This document shows positions 7,314 to 13,631 of a stretch of DNA of 13,631 nucleotides, one piece after another. Numbering within the stretch: the first letter of the stretch is position 1; every line of letters begins with the position of its first letter. The notes below the pieces were generated by a model, which was not told the origin of the DNA, made no database searches, and was given only the letters and a program-made list of their open reading frames with translations. A program made the translations under genes and the position numbers. Source of the stretch: JAAYRG01 sp964643255 (GTDB lineage Bacteria; Bacillota; Clostridia; Lachnospirales; Lachnospiraceae); the NCBI GenBank assembly GCA_964643255.1, contig CAZXSM010000056.1:1-13631 (forward strand), given 5' to 3'.

Positions 7314-8558
7314 TTATTTGTTTTGACCCTCTATTAATTCTTCTAAAACATCAATTCCCGCCTGTAATTGATTATCTTCTTCTTTTTCTATCACTACTTG
7401 TTGTCTTAAGTCATCATCTAATTCGACTTCCACATCTGGAATGATTCCTACTTCATGAATATCTCTTCCGTTTGGGGTGTAGTATTTAGAGACTGTAACC
7501 TTTATTGCTGCGCTCTCATCAAAAAGTGGAAATATTGATTGAACTATTCCTTTTCCAAATGTATTTGTTCCAACTACTTTTCCAATTTCATAATCTTGAA
7601 TTGCTCCTGCAAATATTTCAGATGCACTTGCGCTATTACCATTTGTTAAAACTACTAATGGCTTATCAAAATATTCATCCCCATCAGAATATATTTCTTG
7701 TCTTTTACCGTTCTTATCCTCTGTATAAACGATTAAACCTTCTGGCAATAACCTATCCAACATTTCTGTAACTGCATCTAGTAAGCCACCTGGGTTATTT
7801 CGGACATCAACTATTAAACCATTCTGACCTTGGGAATCTAGTTCGTCAATTGCATCCCTAAATTGGTCAACAGTAACCTTATCAAATTCTGAAATCTTAA
7901 TATATCCCATTTTATTATCTAGCATAGTATGTTCTATTGTTGGAACTTCTATCTTTCTTCTAGGAACAGAAAACTCAAGTTCCTCGTTTTCATTTTCTCG
8001 AATTATGGTAAGACTTACCTCAGTACCTTCTGGTCCTTTAATCTTACTTACCACCTCAGTTAAATCCTCACCAGTTACTTCTTCTCCTCCAACTTTATAA
8101 AGTATATCTCCCGGAAGAAGGCCTACCTCATATGCTGGCCCTGTTACAAATGGTTGCACTACTGTAATTATACCAGTTGTTGGGTCTTGGCTAACACTTG
8201 CTCCGATTCCATAATATACTCCGCTTGAAGATTCCATTAATGCCTCATACTCTTCTTCTGTATAGTATGCAGAATAAGGATCCTTAAGTCCTGCAACGTA
8301 ACCTTTGTACATTCCCTCAATCAAATCTTCATCATTTACATCTTCTATGTAAAACTTATCAATGATATGATTTAATTGTCCAAGCTTTTCTGCTATATCG
8401 TTGAGTTCTATTTCAGTTCCATCTTCTGTAATTGCAACCTTATTATTATCAAACATATTGTTTAGAGGTGAAAACTTAATTACTCCTAAAACAATAGCAG
8501 CTATTAAGATTGCTCCCATCAAACCAGATATAAAACCAGCCCTGAATTTATTTTTCAT
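7314..8558 (-). CDS. ctpA: Carboxyl-terminal processing protease (S41 family, membrane-anchored, PDZ)
   Basis: Cell-envelope serine protease of the CtpA/CtpB/Prc type, which trims the C-termini of extracytoplasmic proteins. 414 residues. An N-terminal membrane anchor or signal (about 8-28, AGFISGLMGAILIAAIVLGV) is followed by a short helical region, a PDZ domain (about 113-190, with YGIGAS and GLLPGDILYKVGG), and the S41 catalytic domain. Family comparison puts the nucleophile at Ser311 in NGNSASASE and the general base at Lys336 in TFGKG, with the expected 25-residue separation, and Gln340 after it. The start is ATG with AAAGGA 11 bases upstream. It ends in tandem stops (TAA TAG). It begins 23 bases after the M23 gene and is last in the FtsEX operon, so a substrate in the division or wall-hydrolase machinery is plausible but unproven. 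Which Ctp paralogue it is cannot be told. Confidence 0.94.
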   Translation of the reverse strand: MKNKFRAGFISGLMGAILIAAIVLGVIKFSPLNNMFDNNKVAITEDGTEIELNDIAEKLGQLNHIIDKFYIEDVNDEDLIEGMYKGYVAGLKDPYSAYYTEEEYEALMESSSGVYYGIGASVSQDPTTGIITVVQPFVTGPAYEVGLLPGDILYKVGGEEVTGEDLTEVVSKIKGPEGTEVSLTIIRENENEELEFSVPRRKIEVPTIEHTMLDNKMGYIKISEFDKVTVDQFRDAIDELDSQGQNGLIVDVRNNPGGLLDAVTEMLDRLLPEGLIVYTEDKNGKRQEIYSDGDEYFDKPLVVLTNGNSASASEIFAGAIQDYEIGKVVGTNTFGKGIVQSIFPLFDESAAIKVTVSKYYTPNGRDIHEVGIIPDVEVELDDDLRQQVVIEKEEDNQLQAGIDVLEELIEGQNK

Positions 8559-8581
8559 ATATTACTCATTCCTTTTATAGT

Positions 8582-9904
8582 TTACAGATAGTTACGAGGG
8601 TTTTTTGCTACCCCATTTATTATTACTTCAAAGTGTAAGTGAGGTCCTGTAGAAGCCCCCGTTGAGCCTACGTAGGCAATAGTCTGTCCTTTTTGGACCT
8701 TATCTCCAGAATTAACAGCTATGCTAGCACAGTGAAAATACTTAGTGACCATACCATTTCCATGACTAATATTTACATAGTTTCCAGAACCTGAATTGTA
8801 ACCCGTTCCTATTACTGTTCCAGAATCAGCAGCTACAATAGAGTTTCCATAGCCAATAGCTATATCTATTCCATTGTGGGGCCTGCGGTAATTGTAAATA
8901 GGATGCAAACGATTTGGATTAAATTCAGAAGAAACTCTACCACCTGATGGTATAGGCCAGGTTAATACACCACTTCCTGTACTTACCTCTTGACTACCAC
9001 CACCGCTAGAAGTATCTGTCGAAACATTAGCAGCTGCTTCCTGAGCCTTACGCCTTGCATCTTCTAACTTTTTACGTTCTTCTTCTTCTCTGCGCTTTCT
9101 TTCTTCTTCTTGCTTACGTCTAAGTTCTTCTTCAGCTCTTCTTCTCTCTTCTTCTTCTAAATGTTCTATTTCTTTAAGTTTTTCTGCAAGTTCAGTCTCA
9201 TATTCTTCTGATACAATTTCAGCTGCTATTACTTCTTCTTCTCTTTTTGCAAGTTCATTAGCTTTCTCTTGTACTAATACTTCCACAGCATCTTGCTCAA
9301 TCTTTAGTTCTTCATACATGTAATTTAAGTCATCAATTCTTACTTCTATATCTTTTTCTTTTTCTTCAACTTCTGTAGTTATCTCCATGTATTTATCAAG
9401 AAGGCTATTATCATACTTTGTGATTTTAGAACGTATTTCCACTTGGTTTAGAAATTCCGAAATACTCTTAGATTCTACAAATAACTCAAGAAATGATGGT
9501 TCACCATTCTCATATATATATTTAATACGTTTTTTCATACAATCGTATTGATTTTCTTCAGTTTCTTTTGCCTCTTTTAATTCTTCCCTTGCAACTTCTA
9601 ATTCTTCTTCTGCATTTTCTATATCTGCTTTAAGAATATTCATTTCTTCTGTTAAAGAATTAAGTTGAGCATCTAATTGTTCTATATAATTAATTATATT
9701 AGTCTTTTCTCTTTCTAATGCAGCGATTTGACTTTTTATATCTTTTTTCTTCTGTTCTAAGCTAGTTTTTTCTTCTCTTGCTTTATCTAATTCTGTTGCA
9801 TTAATAGGAACAGGAACTACTCCTAATAACATTATAAGTGAAAGCATAATAAGTATGCCTCTTGTTATAAGTTTATTCGATTTTTTTAAGTTGTGTTTAC
9901 TCAT
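8582..9904 (-). CDS. Secreted coiled-coil M23 (LytM) endopeptidase, EnvC-like partner of FtsEX
   Basis: 440 residues. A signal peptide (about 12-36, hydrophobic ILIMLSLIMLLGVV, likely cut after INA) leads into two long coiled-coil stretches (about 37-118 and 174-290). The second ends in a very charged, nearly pure Glu/Arg/Lys helix at 250-285. A Ser/Gly linker (about 293-312) precedes a C-terminal LytM/M23 domain (about 316-440). The zinc and catalytic residues are present: His343 and Asp347 in PHNGIDI, His391 in YFHCAS, and His422-x-His424 in GPHLHFE. So it should cleave peptidoglycan cross-links itself, unlike E. coli EnvC, whose LytM domain lacks these residues and only activates amidases. 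Its ATG follows the ftsX stop with no gap, with GGAGGT (9912-9917) inside ftsX, so translation is probably coupled. FtsEX probably controls its autoinhibition through the coiled coil. Confidence 0.93.
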   Translation of the reverse strand: MSKHNLKKSNKLITRGILIMLSLIMLLGVVPVPINATELDKAREEKTSLEQKKKDIKSQIAALEREKTNIINYIEQLDAQLNSLTEEMNILKADIENAEEELEVAREELKEAKETEENQYDCMKKRIKYIYENGEPSFLELFVESKSISEFLNQVEIRSKITKYDNSLLDKYMEITTEVEEKEKDIEVRIDDLNYMYEELKIEQDAVEVLVQEKANELAKREEEVIAAEIVSEEYETELAEKLKEIEHLEEEERRRAEEELRRKQEEERKRREEEERKKLEDARRKAQEAAANVSTDTSSGGGSQEVSTGSGVLTWPIPSGGRVSSEFNPNRLHPIYNYRRPHNGIDIAIGYGNSIVAADSGTVIGTGYNSGSGNYVNISHGNGMVTKYFHCASIAVNSGDKVQKGQTIAYVGSTGASTGPHLHFEVIINGVAKNPRNYL

Positions 9905-10819
9905 TTATGAAACCTCCACTTGTCTTATCTGACGTCTAACAGTTATGAAGCTACCTAAAAACCCAATTCCAACACCTATCAGTAATGTTATAGGAACCAA
10001 ATATCTGAAAATCTCAGATATCTCTACAAACTCAACCATTCTAAATGCGTTAATATAATTCTCTGAAATATAATTTAATATAGCTTCATATATAATATAT
10101 AATATTATTAAAGGTATTACTGAACCTACAATACCAATTATAATTCCTTCTGTCACATATGGTGCACTTATAAAACTATTACTAGATCCTAATAGCTTCA
10201 TAATTGATATTTCTTCTTTTCTAGATGCTATAGCCATAGTTACAGACGAATTAATTAAAAAAATGGAGACTGCTATTAATATAATAATCAGTCCTACAGA
10301 AACAATTGCAATTACTGTATTAATATTTGAAAATGTATCTGCCAATGTTTGGGAATAATTAACTTTTCTAACTCCATCTATCTTATATATATATTCTACT
10401 AGTTCATCTTGATAAGCTGCTTCATTTAAATATACGGTGTATGAGTCAGAATCTTCTAAAGGGTTGTCATCTCCAAAGCTTTCTATTAGCTCTTCACTTA
10501 AATATTCTTCTTTATATCTTTGCCAAGATTCTTCTCCTGACATAAACTCTATAGACTCAACTTCTTTTCTTTCTTCAATTAAATCTCCAATATCTTTAAT
10601 TCTTTCTTTCGTGACACCTTCATCGAAGAAAACCGTAATACCTACCGTACTTTCTGCAGATTTTATTACACTTTGAAAATTCACTACTACAAAAAAAAGA
10701 ATACCGAAAATAAATAAGCTAGCTGTTATAGTTCCAATTGAAGCTAGTGAATACATCCTGTTTCTACCAATGTTTTTTATACCCTGTCTTACACTATATA
10801 TATATGATCTAAAACTCAT
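9905..10819 (-). CDS. ftsX: Cell division ABC transporter-like permease FtsX
   Basis: Membrane partner of FtsE; the complex does not move a solute but transmits ATP hydrolysis to a wall hydrolase outside the membrane. With the ATG at 10819 it has 304 residues, typical for FtsX. Four membrane segments are visible (about 23-48, 166-190, 222-248, 272-294), with a large extracytoplasmic loop at 50-165 that in the family binds the hydrolase. The cytoplasmic stretch ASRKEEISIMKLLG (198-211) is the family hallmark coupling helix. A longer frame opens with GTG at 10846, but only the ATG has a ribosome site (AAAGGTGG, eight bases upstream), and MSFRSYIYSVRQGIKNIGRN matches how FtsX proteins begin. It overlaps the ftsE stop by 11 bases. 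Confidence 0.95.
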   Translation of the reverse strand: MSFRSYIYSVRQGIKNIGRNRMYSLASIGTITASLFIFGILFFVVVNFQSVIKSAESTVGITVFFDEGVTKERIKDIGDLIEERKEVESIEFMSGEESWQRYKEEYLSEELIESFGDDNPLEDSDSYTVYLNEAAYQDELVEYIYKIDGVRKVNYSQTLADTFSNINTVIAIVSVGLIIILIAVSIFLINSSVTMAIASRKEEISIMKLLGSSNSFISAPYVTEGIIIGIVGSVIPLIILYIIYEAILNYISENYINAFRMVEFVEISEIFRYLVPITLLIGVGIGFLGSFITVRRQIRQVEVS

Positions 10820-11546
10820 TGGAATATCCACCTTTTTGTTCGTCACTAGTTAACATGCCATTATGCAAAGTTATAACTCTTTTTTGCATCATATCAACTA
10901 TTTCCTTATTATGAGTTACTACAATAACTGTCGTACCTCTTTTGTTAATTTCATTAAGTAAATTCATTATCTCTATGGAATTGCCTGGGTCTAAATTACC
11001 TGTTGGTTCATCTGCAAGTAAAATTAATGGGTTATTAACTAAAGCTCTTGCTAGAGCAACTCTTTGTTGTTCACCACCTGATAATTCTGCAGGATACGAA
11101 TCATATCTTTCTGTTAGACCCATAGAAGAAAGTATAGCAGGGACTTTTCTTTTTATAACTGAAGTAGGTGTATCGACTACCCTTTGGGCAAATGCAACAT
11201 TTTCATAAACATTTCTGTCCTTAAGTAACCTAAAGTTTTGAAAAACAACTCCTAGTTTCCTACGGTATTTTGCTATTTGCCTCTGTTGCAGTCTTGAAAG
11301 GTCCTTACCATTTACATAAACCCTTCCTTTAGTCGGCTCTATTTCTTTTAATAAAAGTTTTATTATAGTTGACTTACCGGAACCACTTGTTCCAACGATA
11401 AATACAAATTCTCCTTTATTAATTTTAAATGTTACATCTTTTAATGCTGCTATATCTTTCTGATAAGTTTTTTCGACTTTATCAAAAGATATGATTGGCA
11501 TGTCTTTTTTCTTTATGTCTAATTCTTCTTTGATAAAACCAGCCAT
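10809..11546 (-). CDS. ftsE: Cell division ATP-binding protein FtsE
   Basis: ABC ATPase that drives FtsX. 245 residues. Walker A GTSGSGKST is at 52-60, the Q-loop Gln at 103 in VFQNFRLL, the ABC signature LSGGEQQR at 155-162, Walker B with catalytic Glu180 in LLADEPTGNLD, and the H-loop His212. The AYRRKLGVVFQ-type stretch before the Q-loop (here KYRRKLGVVFQN) and the GNLDP motif are typical of FtsE rather than of lipoprotein-release ATPases. The first ATG has AGGAG seven bases upstream, while the ATG at residue 16 has none, so the protein carries an unusual charged 15-residue N-terminal extension compared with most FtsE. It starts one base after the stop of the upstream regulator gene, implying coupled translation. 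Confidence 0.95.
   Translation of the reverse strand: MAGFIKEELDIKKKDMPIISFDKVEKTYQKDIAALKDVTFKINKGEFVFIVGTSGSGKSTIIKLLLKEIEPTKGRVYVNGKDLSRLQQRQIAKYRRKLGVVFQNFRLLKDRNVYENVAFAQRVVDTPTSVIKRKVPAILSSMGLTERYDSYPAELSGGEQQRVALARALVNNPLILLADEPTGNLDPGNSIEIMNLLNEINKRGTTVIVVTHNKEIVDMMQKRVITLHNGMLTSDEQKGGYSNEF
10828..10835 (-). promoter_or_regulatory. Ribosome binding site deciding the ftsX start
   Basis: AAAGGTGG on the minus strand, eight bases before the ATG at 10819 and inside the last codons of ftsE. The upstream GTG at 10846 has no comparable site. Confidence 0.7.
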
Positions 11547-11547
11547 T

Positions 11548-12645
11548 TTAATACTCCTGAAACTCCATATACCTCATATATTGAACTACCATTAAAGCAA
11601 TCTTGAAAGTGATAGCATCGTCAAAAACTCTTAGGTCTAGCCCAGTGCTTTTTTGTAATTTGTCTAGACGGTATACCAAGGTGTTTCTATGAATGTATAA
11701 TTGCCTTGATGTTTCTGATACATTTAGATTATTTTCAAAGAATTTATTGATAGTAACTAATGTTTCATCGTCAAATTCATCAGGAGATCTTCCTTCAAAT
11801 ATTTCACGAATAAACATTTTACATAATGGTATAGGTAGTTGATAAATCAAACGTCCAATTCCTAAATTATTATAGCCAATAACATTTTCTTCACTATAGA
11901 AAATTTTACCTACATCTAATGCCATTTTTGCTTCTTTATATGATTTAGACACATCTTTGATTTCATTAATAGTTGTACCATAAGCTACTCTAACCGGTGT
12001 CATAGCTTCAGTATTAAGCATATCCAAAATTATCTTAGCTGTCTTATTAACATCTTCGTATGAATCATCTTCTTTTAATTCTTTAACTAAGATAATATTC
12101 TTTTCATCCACAGCTGTGATAAAGTCTTTTGATTTACTTGTATTCGCTGAAAACAGGTTTCTAAGTGTTTCTAAAGATTGAGCATCTTTATCATTCTTTG
12201 TTTCAATAATAAATATAACTCTTCTCGCTTCTGTATTTATATGAAGCTTTTTAGCCCTGTTATATATGTCTACCAGTAATAGGTTGTCTAGTAATAAACT
12301 CTTAATAAAGTTATCTTTATCATATCTTTCCTTGTAGGCAACTAACAAAGTTTGAATATTAAAGGCTGCTATCTTACCCACCATGTATACATCATCACTA
12401 TCACCTTTTGCTAGTATAACAAACTCCAGTTGGTTGTCATCAAAAACTTTAAAAAACTGTACACCTTGTAAGACCTGACTATCTGCAGGAGATTCTACAA
12501 ACGCTAAAACTGCATTTTCATAATCTTCACTCTTATCAAATGTTGTTGCTAGTGTTTTTCCTTCTGTATCCATTACACATAATTCTACACGGGCAATTCC
12601 TTTTAATCCATCAATCGTATTTTGTAAAATTTGATTTGAAATCAT
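11548..12645 (-). CDS. PucR/CdaR-type helix-turn-helix transcriptional regulator
   Basis: 365 residues. The C-terminal part (about 299-355) is a PucR-family HTH (HTH_30 type), with FFENNLNVSETSRQLYIHRNTLVYRLDKL followed by a conserved FDDAITFKIALMV stretch; family members use this arrangement to bind DNA. The middle (about 140-265) looks like the degenerate GGDEF-like domain common in these proteins. The N-terminal part (about 1-105) looks like a small sensory alpha/beta domain, but I cannot name its ligand. The start is ATG with AAGGAG seven bases upstream (12653-12658). It is the first gene of the ftsEX operon and lies next to a sugar-import ATPase gene. A nearby palindrome over a candidate promoter suggests autoregulation. 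CdaR proper senses sugar diacids; there is no reason to assume that here. Confidence 0.85.
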   Translation of the reverse strand: MISNQILQNTIDGLKGIARVELCVMDTEGKTLATTFDKSEDYENAVLAFVESPADSQVLQGVQFFKVFDDNQLEFVILAKGDSDDVYMVGKIAAFNIQTLLVAYKERYDKDNFIKSLLLDNLLLVDIYNRAKKLHINTEARRVIFIIETKNDKDAQSLETLRNLFSANTSKSKDFITAVDEKNIILVKELKEDDSYEDVNKTAKIILDMLNTEAMTPVRVAYGTTINEIKDVSKSYKEAKMALDVGKIFYSEENVIGYNNLGIGRLIYQLPIPLCKMFIREIFEGRSPDEFDDETLVTINKFFENNLNVSETSRQLYIHRNTLVYRLDKLQKSTGLDLRVFDDAITFKIALMVVQYMRYMEFQEY

Positions 12646-12777
12646 TATTTCACTCCTTAAGTTTATTATAAATAGTATTTTGGAAACTAAGTGCTCGTAA
12701 ATTTATTAAATACAATTTAATATTTACAATTCTATGTTTAACACCTTCACTAACCCTTGAATATTAAGGTTATATCC

Positions 12778-12795
12778 ATGGTACAATAGTACCAT
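12778..12795. promoter_or_regulatory. Perfect 7+7 palindrome, candidate operator
   Basis: ATGGTAC, four bases, GTACCAT. The right half overlaps the candidate -10 hexamer of the proximal promoter. The spacing suits a dimeric HTH repressor. No U-tract follows, so it is not a terminator. The binding protein is unknown; the downstream PucR-type regulator is the obvious candidate. Confidence 0.5.
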
Positions 12796-12814
12796 TGCTT
12801 AGGAAAAAAGTAAA
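12786..12814 (-). promoter_or_regulatory. Candidate proximal promoter of the regulator/ftsEX operon
   Basis: TTTACT (12809-12814), 17-base spacer, TACTAT (12786-12791) on the minus strand. Each box has two mismatches. Its overlap with the palindrome at 12778-12795 is the main reason to take it seriously. Confidence 0.35.
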
Positions 12815-12888
12815 CAAATATAAACTAAGTTTCAATATTTTTGTATATTATTAATTAGTTGTAATAGTTTAAATAATTCCACCCTTTG

Positions 12889-12917
12889 ATTATAACACTA
12901 TTTGTCTAAAAATTTAA
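12889..12917 (-). promoter_or_regulatory. Candidate distal promoter with extended -10
   Basis: TGTTATAAT (12889-12897) gives a perfect -10 with the TGn extension. TTAAAT (12912-12917), a poor -35, is 17 bases upstream. It begins just past the U-tract of the preceding terminator. The leader to the regulator ATG would be about 235 bases. Confidence 0.5.
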
Positions 12918-12972
12918 GCGAAAATACAAAAGTGGCTATCTTTCTGATAATATCAGATAAGATAACCACTTT
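12918..12972 (-). terminator. Intrinsic terminator after the MsmX-type ATPase gene
   Basis: Arms AAAGTGGTTATCTT and AAGATAGCCACTTT (one G-U pair) lie around an inner CTGAT/ATCAG stem, spanning 12929-12972. On the minus strand TTTTGTATTTTC follows. It starts about 40 bases after the ATPase stop codon. The plus-strand side also has a T-rich tail (ATATTCTTTT), but no plus-strand gene needs it. Confidence 0.9.
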
Positions 12973-13013
12973 ATATTCTTTTACAAAGTTTGTTTATATT
13001 ATAAGGCTACAAA

Positions 13014-13631
13014 CTAGTTAGTAATAACTTGCTCTGTTTCTTTATCAAATACATGAATCTTTGATGTGTCTATAGCAACTTGAATTACATCATCACGTTT
13101 AGCTGTTGTACGAGCATTAACATTTGCAACAAAATCTATTTCCTCAGATAATTGTAAGTATAAGTTAACATCTGCACCTAGTAATTCATATACATTAACA
13201 GTTGCTTCTACTACACTCTCTGGTGAATTAGAAATAAACATTTCTTCATCATGAATGTCTTCTGGACGAACACCAAATACTACAGTCTTACCATCATATG
13301 GTGCAACCTTTTCTGCTTTAGCAGCTGGAAGTTTAATCTTGTGATCTGCGAATTTCATGAAAACATCTTCGCCTTCAACTACAACTACTGCATCATTTNN
13401 NNNNNNNNTGAACCAATAAATCCAGCAACAAATAGATTGTCTGGTTTGTTGTATAAGTTTTGTGGACTATCAACTTGTTGGATAAGTCCGTCTTTTAGTA
13501 CAACGATTCTAGTACCAAGTGTCATAGCTTCTACCTGGTCATGAGTAACATAGATAATAGTAGCGCCAAGTCTTTGATGTAGTCTAGAAATCTCTATACG
13601 CATTTGAACTCTTAGTTTAGCGTCCAAGTTT
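13014..13631 (-). CDS. msmX: ABC sugar-importer ATPase, MsmX/UgpC type (5'-truncated by the window, with a small gap)
   Basis: The C-terminal part of a carbohydrate ABC importer ATPase. Visible at the window edge: the D-loop NLDAKLR, the H-loop region IIYVTHDQVEAMTLGTRIVV, and the family stretch QQVDSPQNLYNKPDNLFVAGFIGS. After ten N come DAVVVVEGEDVFMKF, then the regulatory OB-fold domain with FGVRPEDIHDEE and ARTTAKRDDVIQV, ending VITN. The two halves are in different frames as written, but the sequence between GFIGS and the next conserved segment is only the N run, so this is a gap-size artefact rather than a frameshift. MsmX-type ATPases often serve several permeases, and no permease or binding protein gene is in view. 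The nucleotide-binding core (Walker A, signature) lies outside the window. Its own terminator follows, so it is not cotranscribed with the next gene. Confidence 0.93.
13399..13408. other. Assembly gap: 10 N inside the MsmX-type gene
   Basis: The frame on the upstream side (GFIGS ends at 13409) and on the downstream side (codon starts at 13397) fit together only if the true gap is two bases more than a multiple of three. Family proteins have about five or six residues here (a P-x-M-N-x type stretch after GFIGS), so the real gap is probably about 17-20 bases. Confidence 0.9.

Larger units (their letters stand above)
12646..13013. other. Regulatory intergenic region upstream of the PucR-type gene
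   Basis: 368 very AT-rich bases without a credible gene. From the distal end it holds the terminator of the upstream ABC ATPase (12918-12972), an extended -10 promoter (12889-12917), a weaker promoter (12786-12814) with a palindrome over its -10 (12778-12795), and then about 120 bases of leader up to the AAGGAG of the regulator. I do not recognise a riboswitch in the leader. Confidence 0.7.

Noticed and set aside
9050..9270. TTC/TCT-rich tract as a DNA repeat
   Set aside because: It is the coding sequence of the Glu/Arg/Lys-rich helix of the M23 protein, with varied codons.
10820..10846. GTG at 10846 as the ftsX start
   Set aside because: There is no ribosome site before it, it would overlap ftsE by 38 bases, and the ATG at 10819 has AAAGGTGG and gives the usual FtsX N-terminus.
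1..13631. CRISPR arrays, tRNA or rRNA genes, complete insertion sequences, phage genes
   Set aside because: No repeat-spacer pattern, cloverleaf, rRNA segment, transposase or phage gene was seen on either strand.

Overview
The window is a 13.6 kb, AT-rich (roughly one-third GC) piece of a draft bacterial chromosome. Every recognisable gene is on the minus strand, so transcription runs from high to low coordinates. Gene content and order, Shine-Dalgarno sites of the AGGAGG type, a Gram-positive style SOS box and the amino-acid-level resemblances point to an anaerobic low-GC Firmicute of the Clostridia/Tissierellia type. The lineage is an inference. Two runs of N (4366-4465 and 13399-13408) mark assembly gaps inside uvrA and an ABC ATPase gene.

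Layout in the direction of transcription. (1) 13631-13014: the C-terminal part of an MsmX/UgpC-type sugar-importer ATPase, closed by a strong intrinsic terminator. (2) A 368-base regulatory gap with two candidate promoters and a perfect 7+7 palindrome over one of them. (3) 12645-7314: a compact five-gene unit of PucR/CdaR-type regulator, ftsE, ftsX, a coiled-coil M23 endopeptidase and an S41 carboxyl-terminal processing protease. Junctions are 1-base, 11-base overlap, 0-base and 23-base, and the unit ends in a terminator at 7162-7202. This is a cell-division and cell-wall-hydrolysis module: FtsEX is known to gate an extracytoplasmic coiled-coil murein hydrolase or activator, here encoded next door. 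(4) 6993-1618: uvrB-uvrA-yfbR, nucleotide excision repair plus a nucleotide-sanitising 5'-deoxynucleotidase, preceded by a promoter and a probable LexA box. (5) 1501-206: guaA with its own promoter. (6) 205-1: a GC-rich (about 47%), hairpin-dense non-coding stretch that runs off the window.

Two parts stand out. The GuaA protein is only 431 residues because about 80-85 residues of the glutamine amidotransferase domain, including the catalytic Cys and the His/Glu pair, are absent, while the ATP-pyrophosphatase and dimerisation parts are intact. This suggests an ammonia-dependent GMP synthase. Immediately after its stop codon lies the structured region, which carries a repeated 14-mer and at least four clear hairpins. 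Its distal end loosely recalls the right ends and guide-RNA scaffolds of IS200/IS605-type elements, but no transposase gene is present. The rest is ordinary housekeeping content in a tidy operon arrangement.
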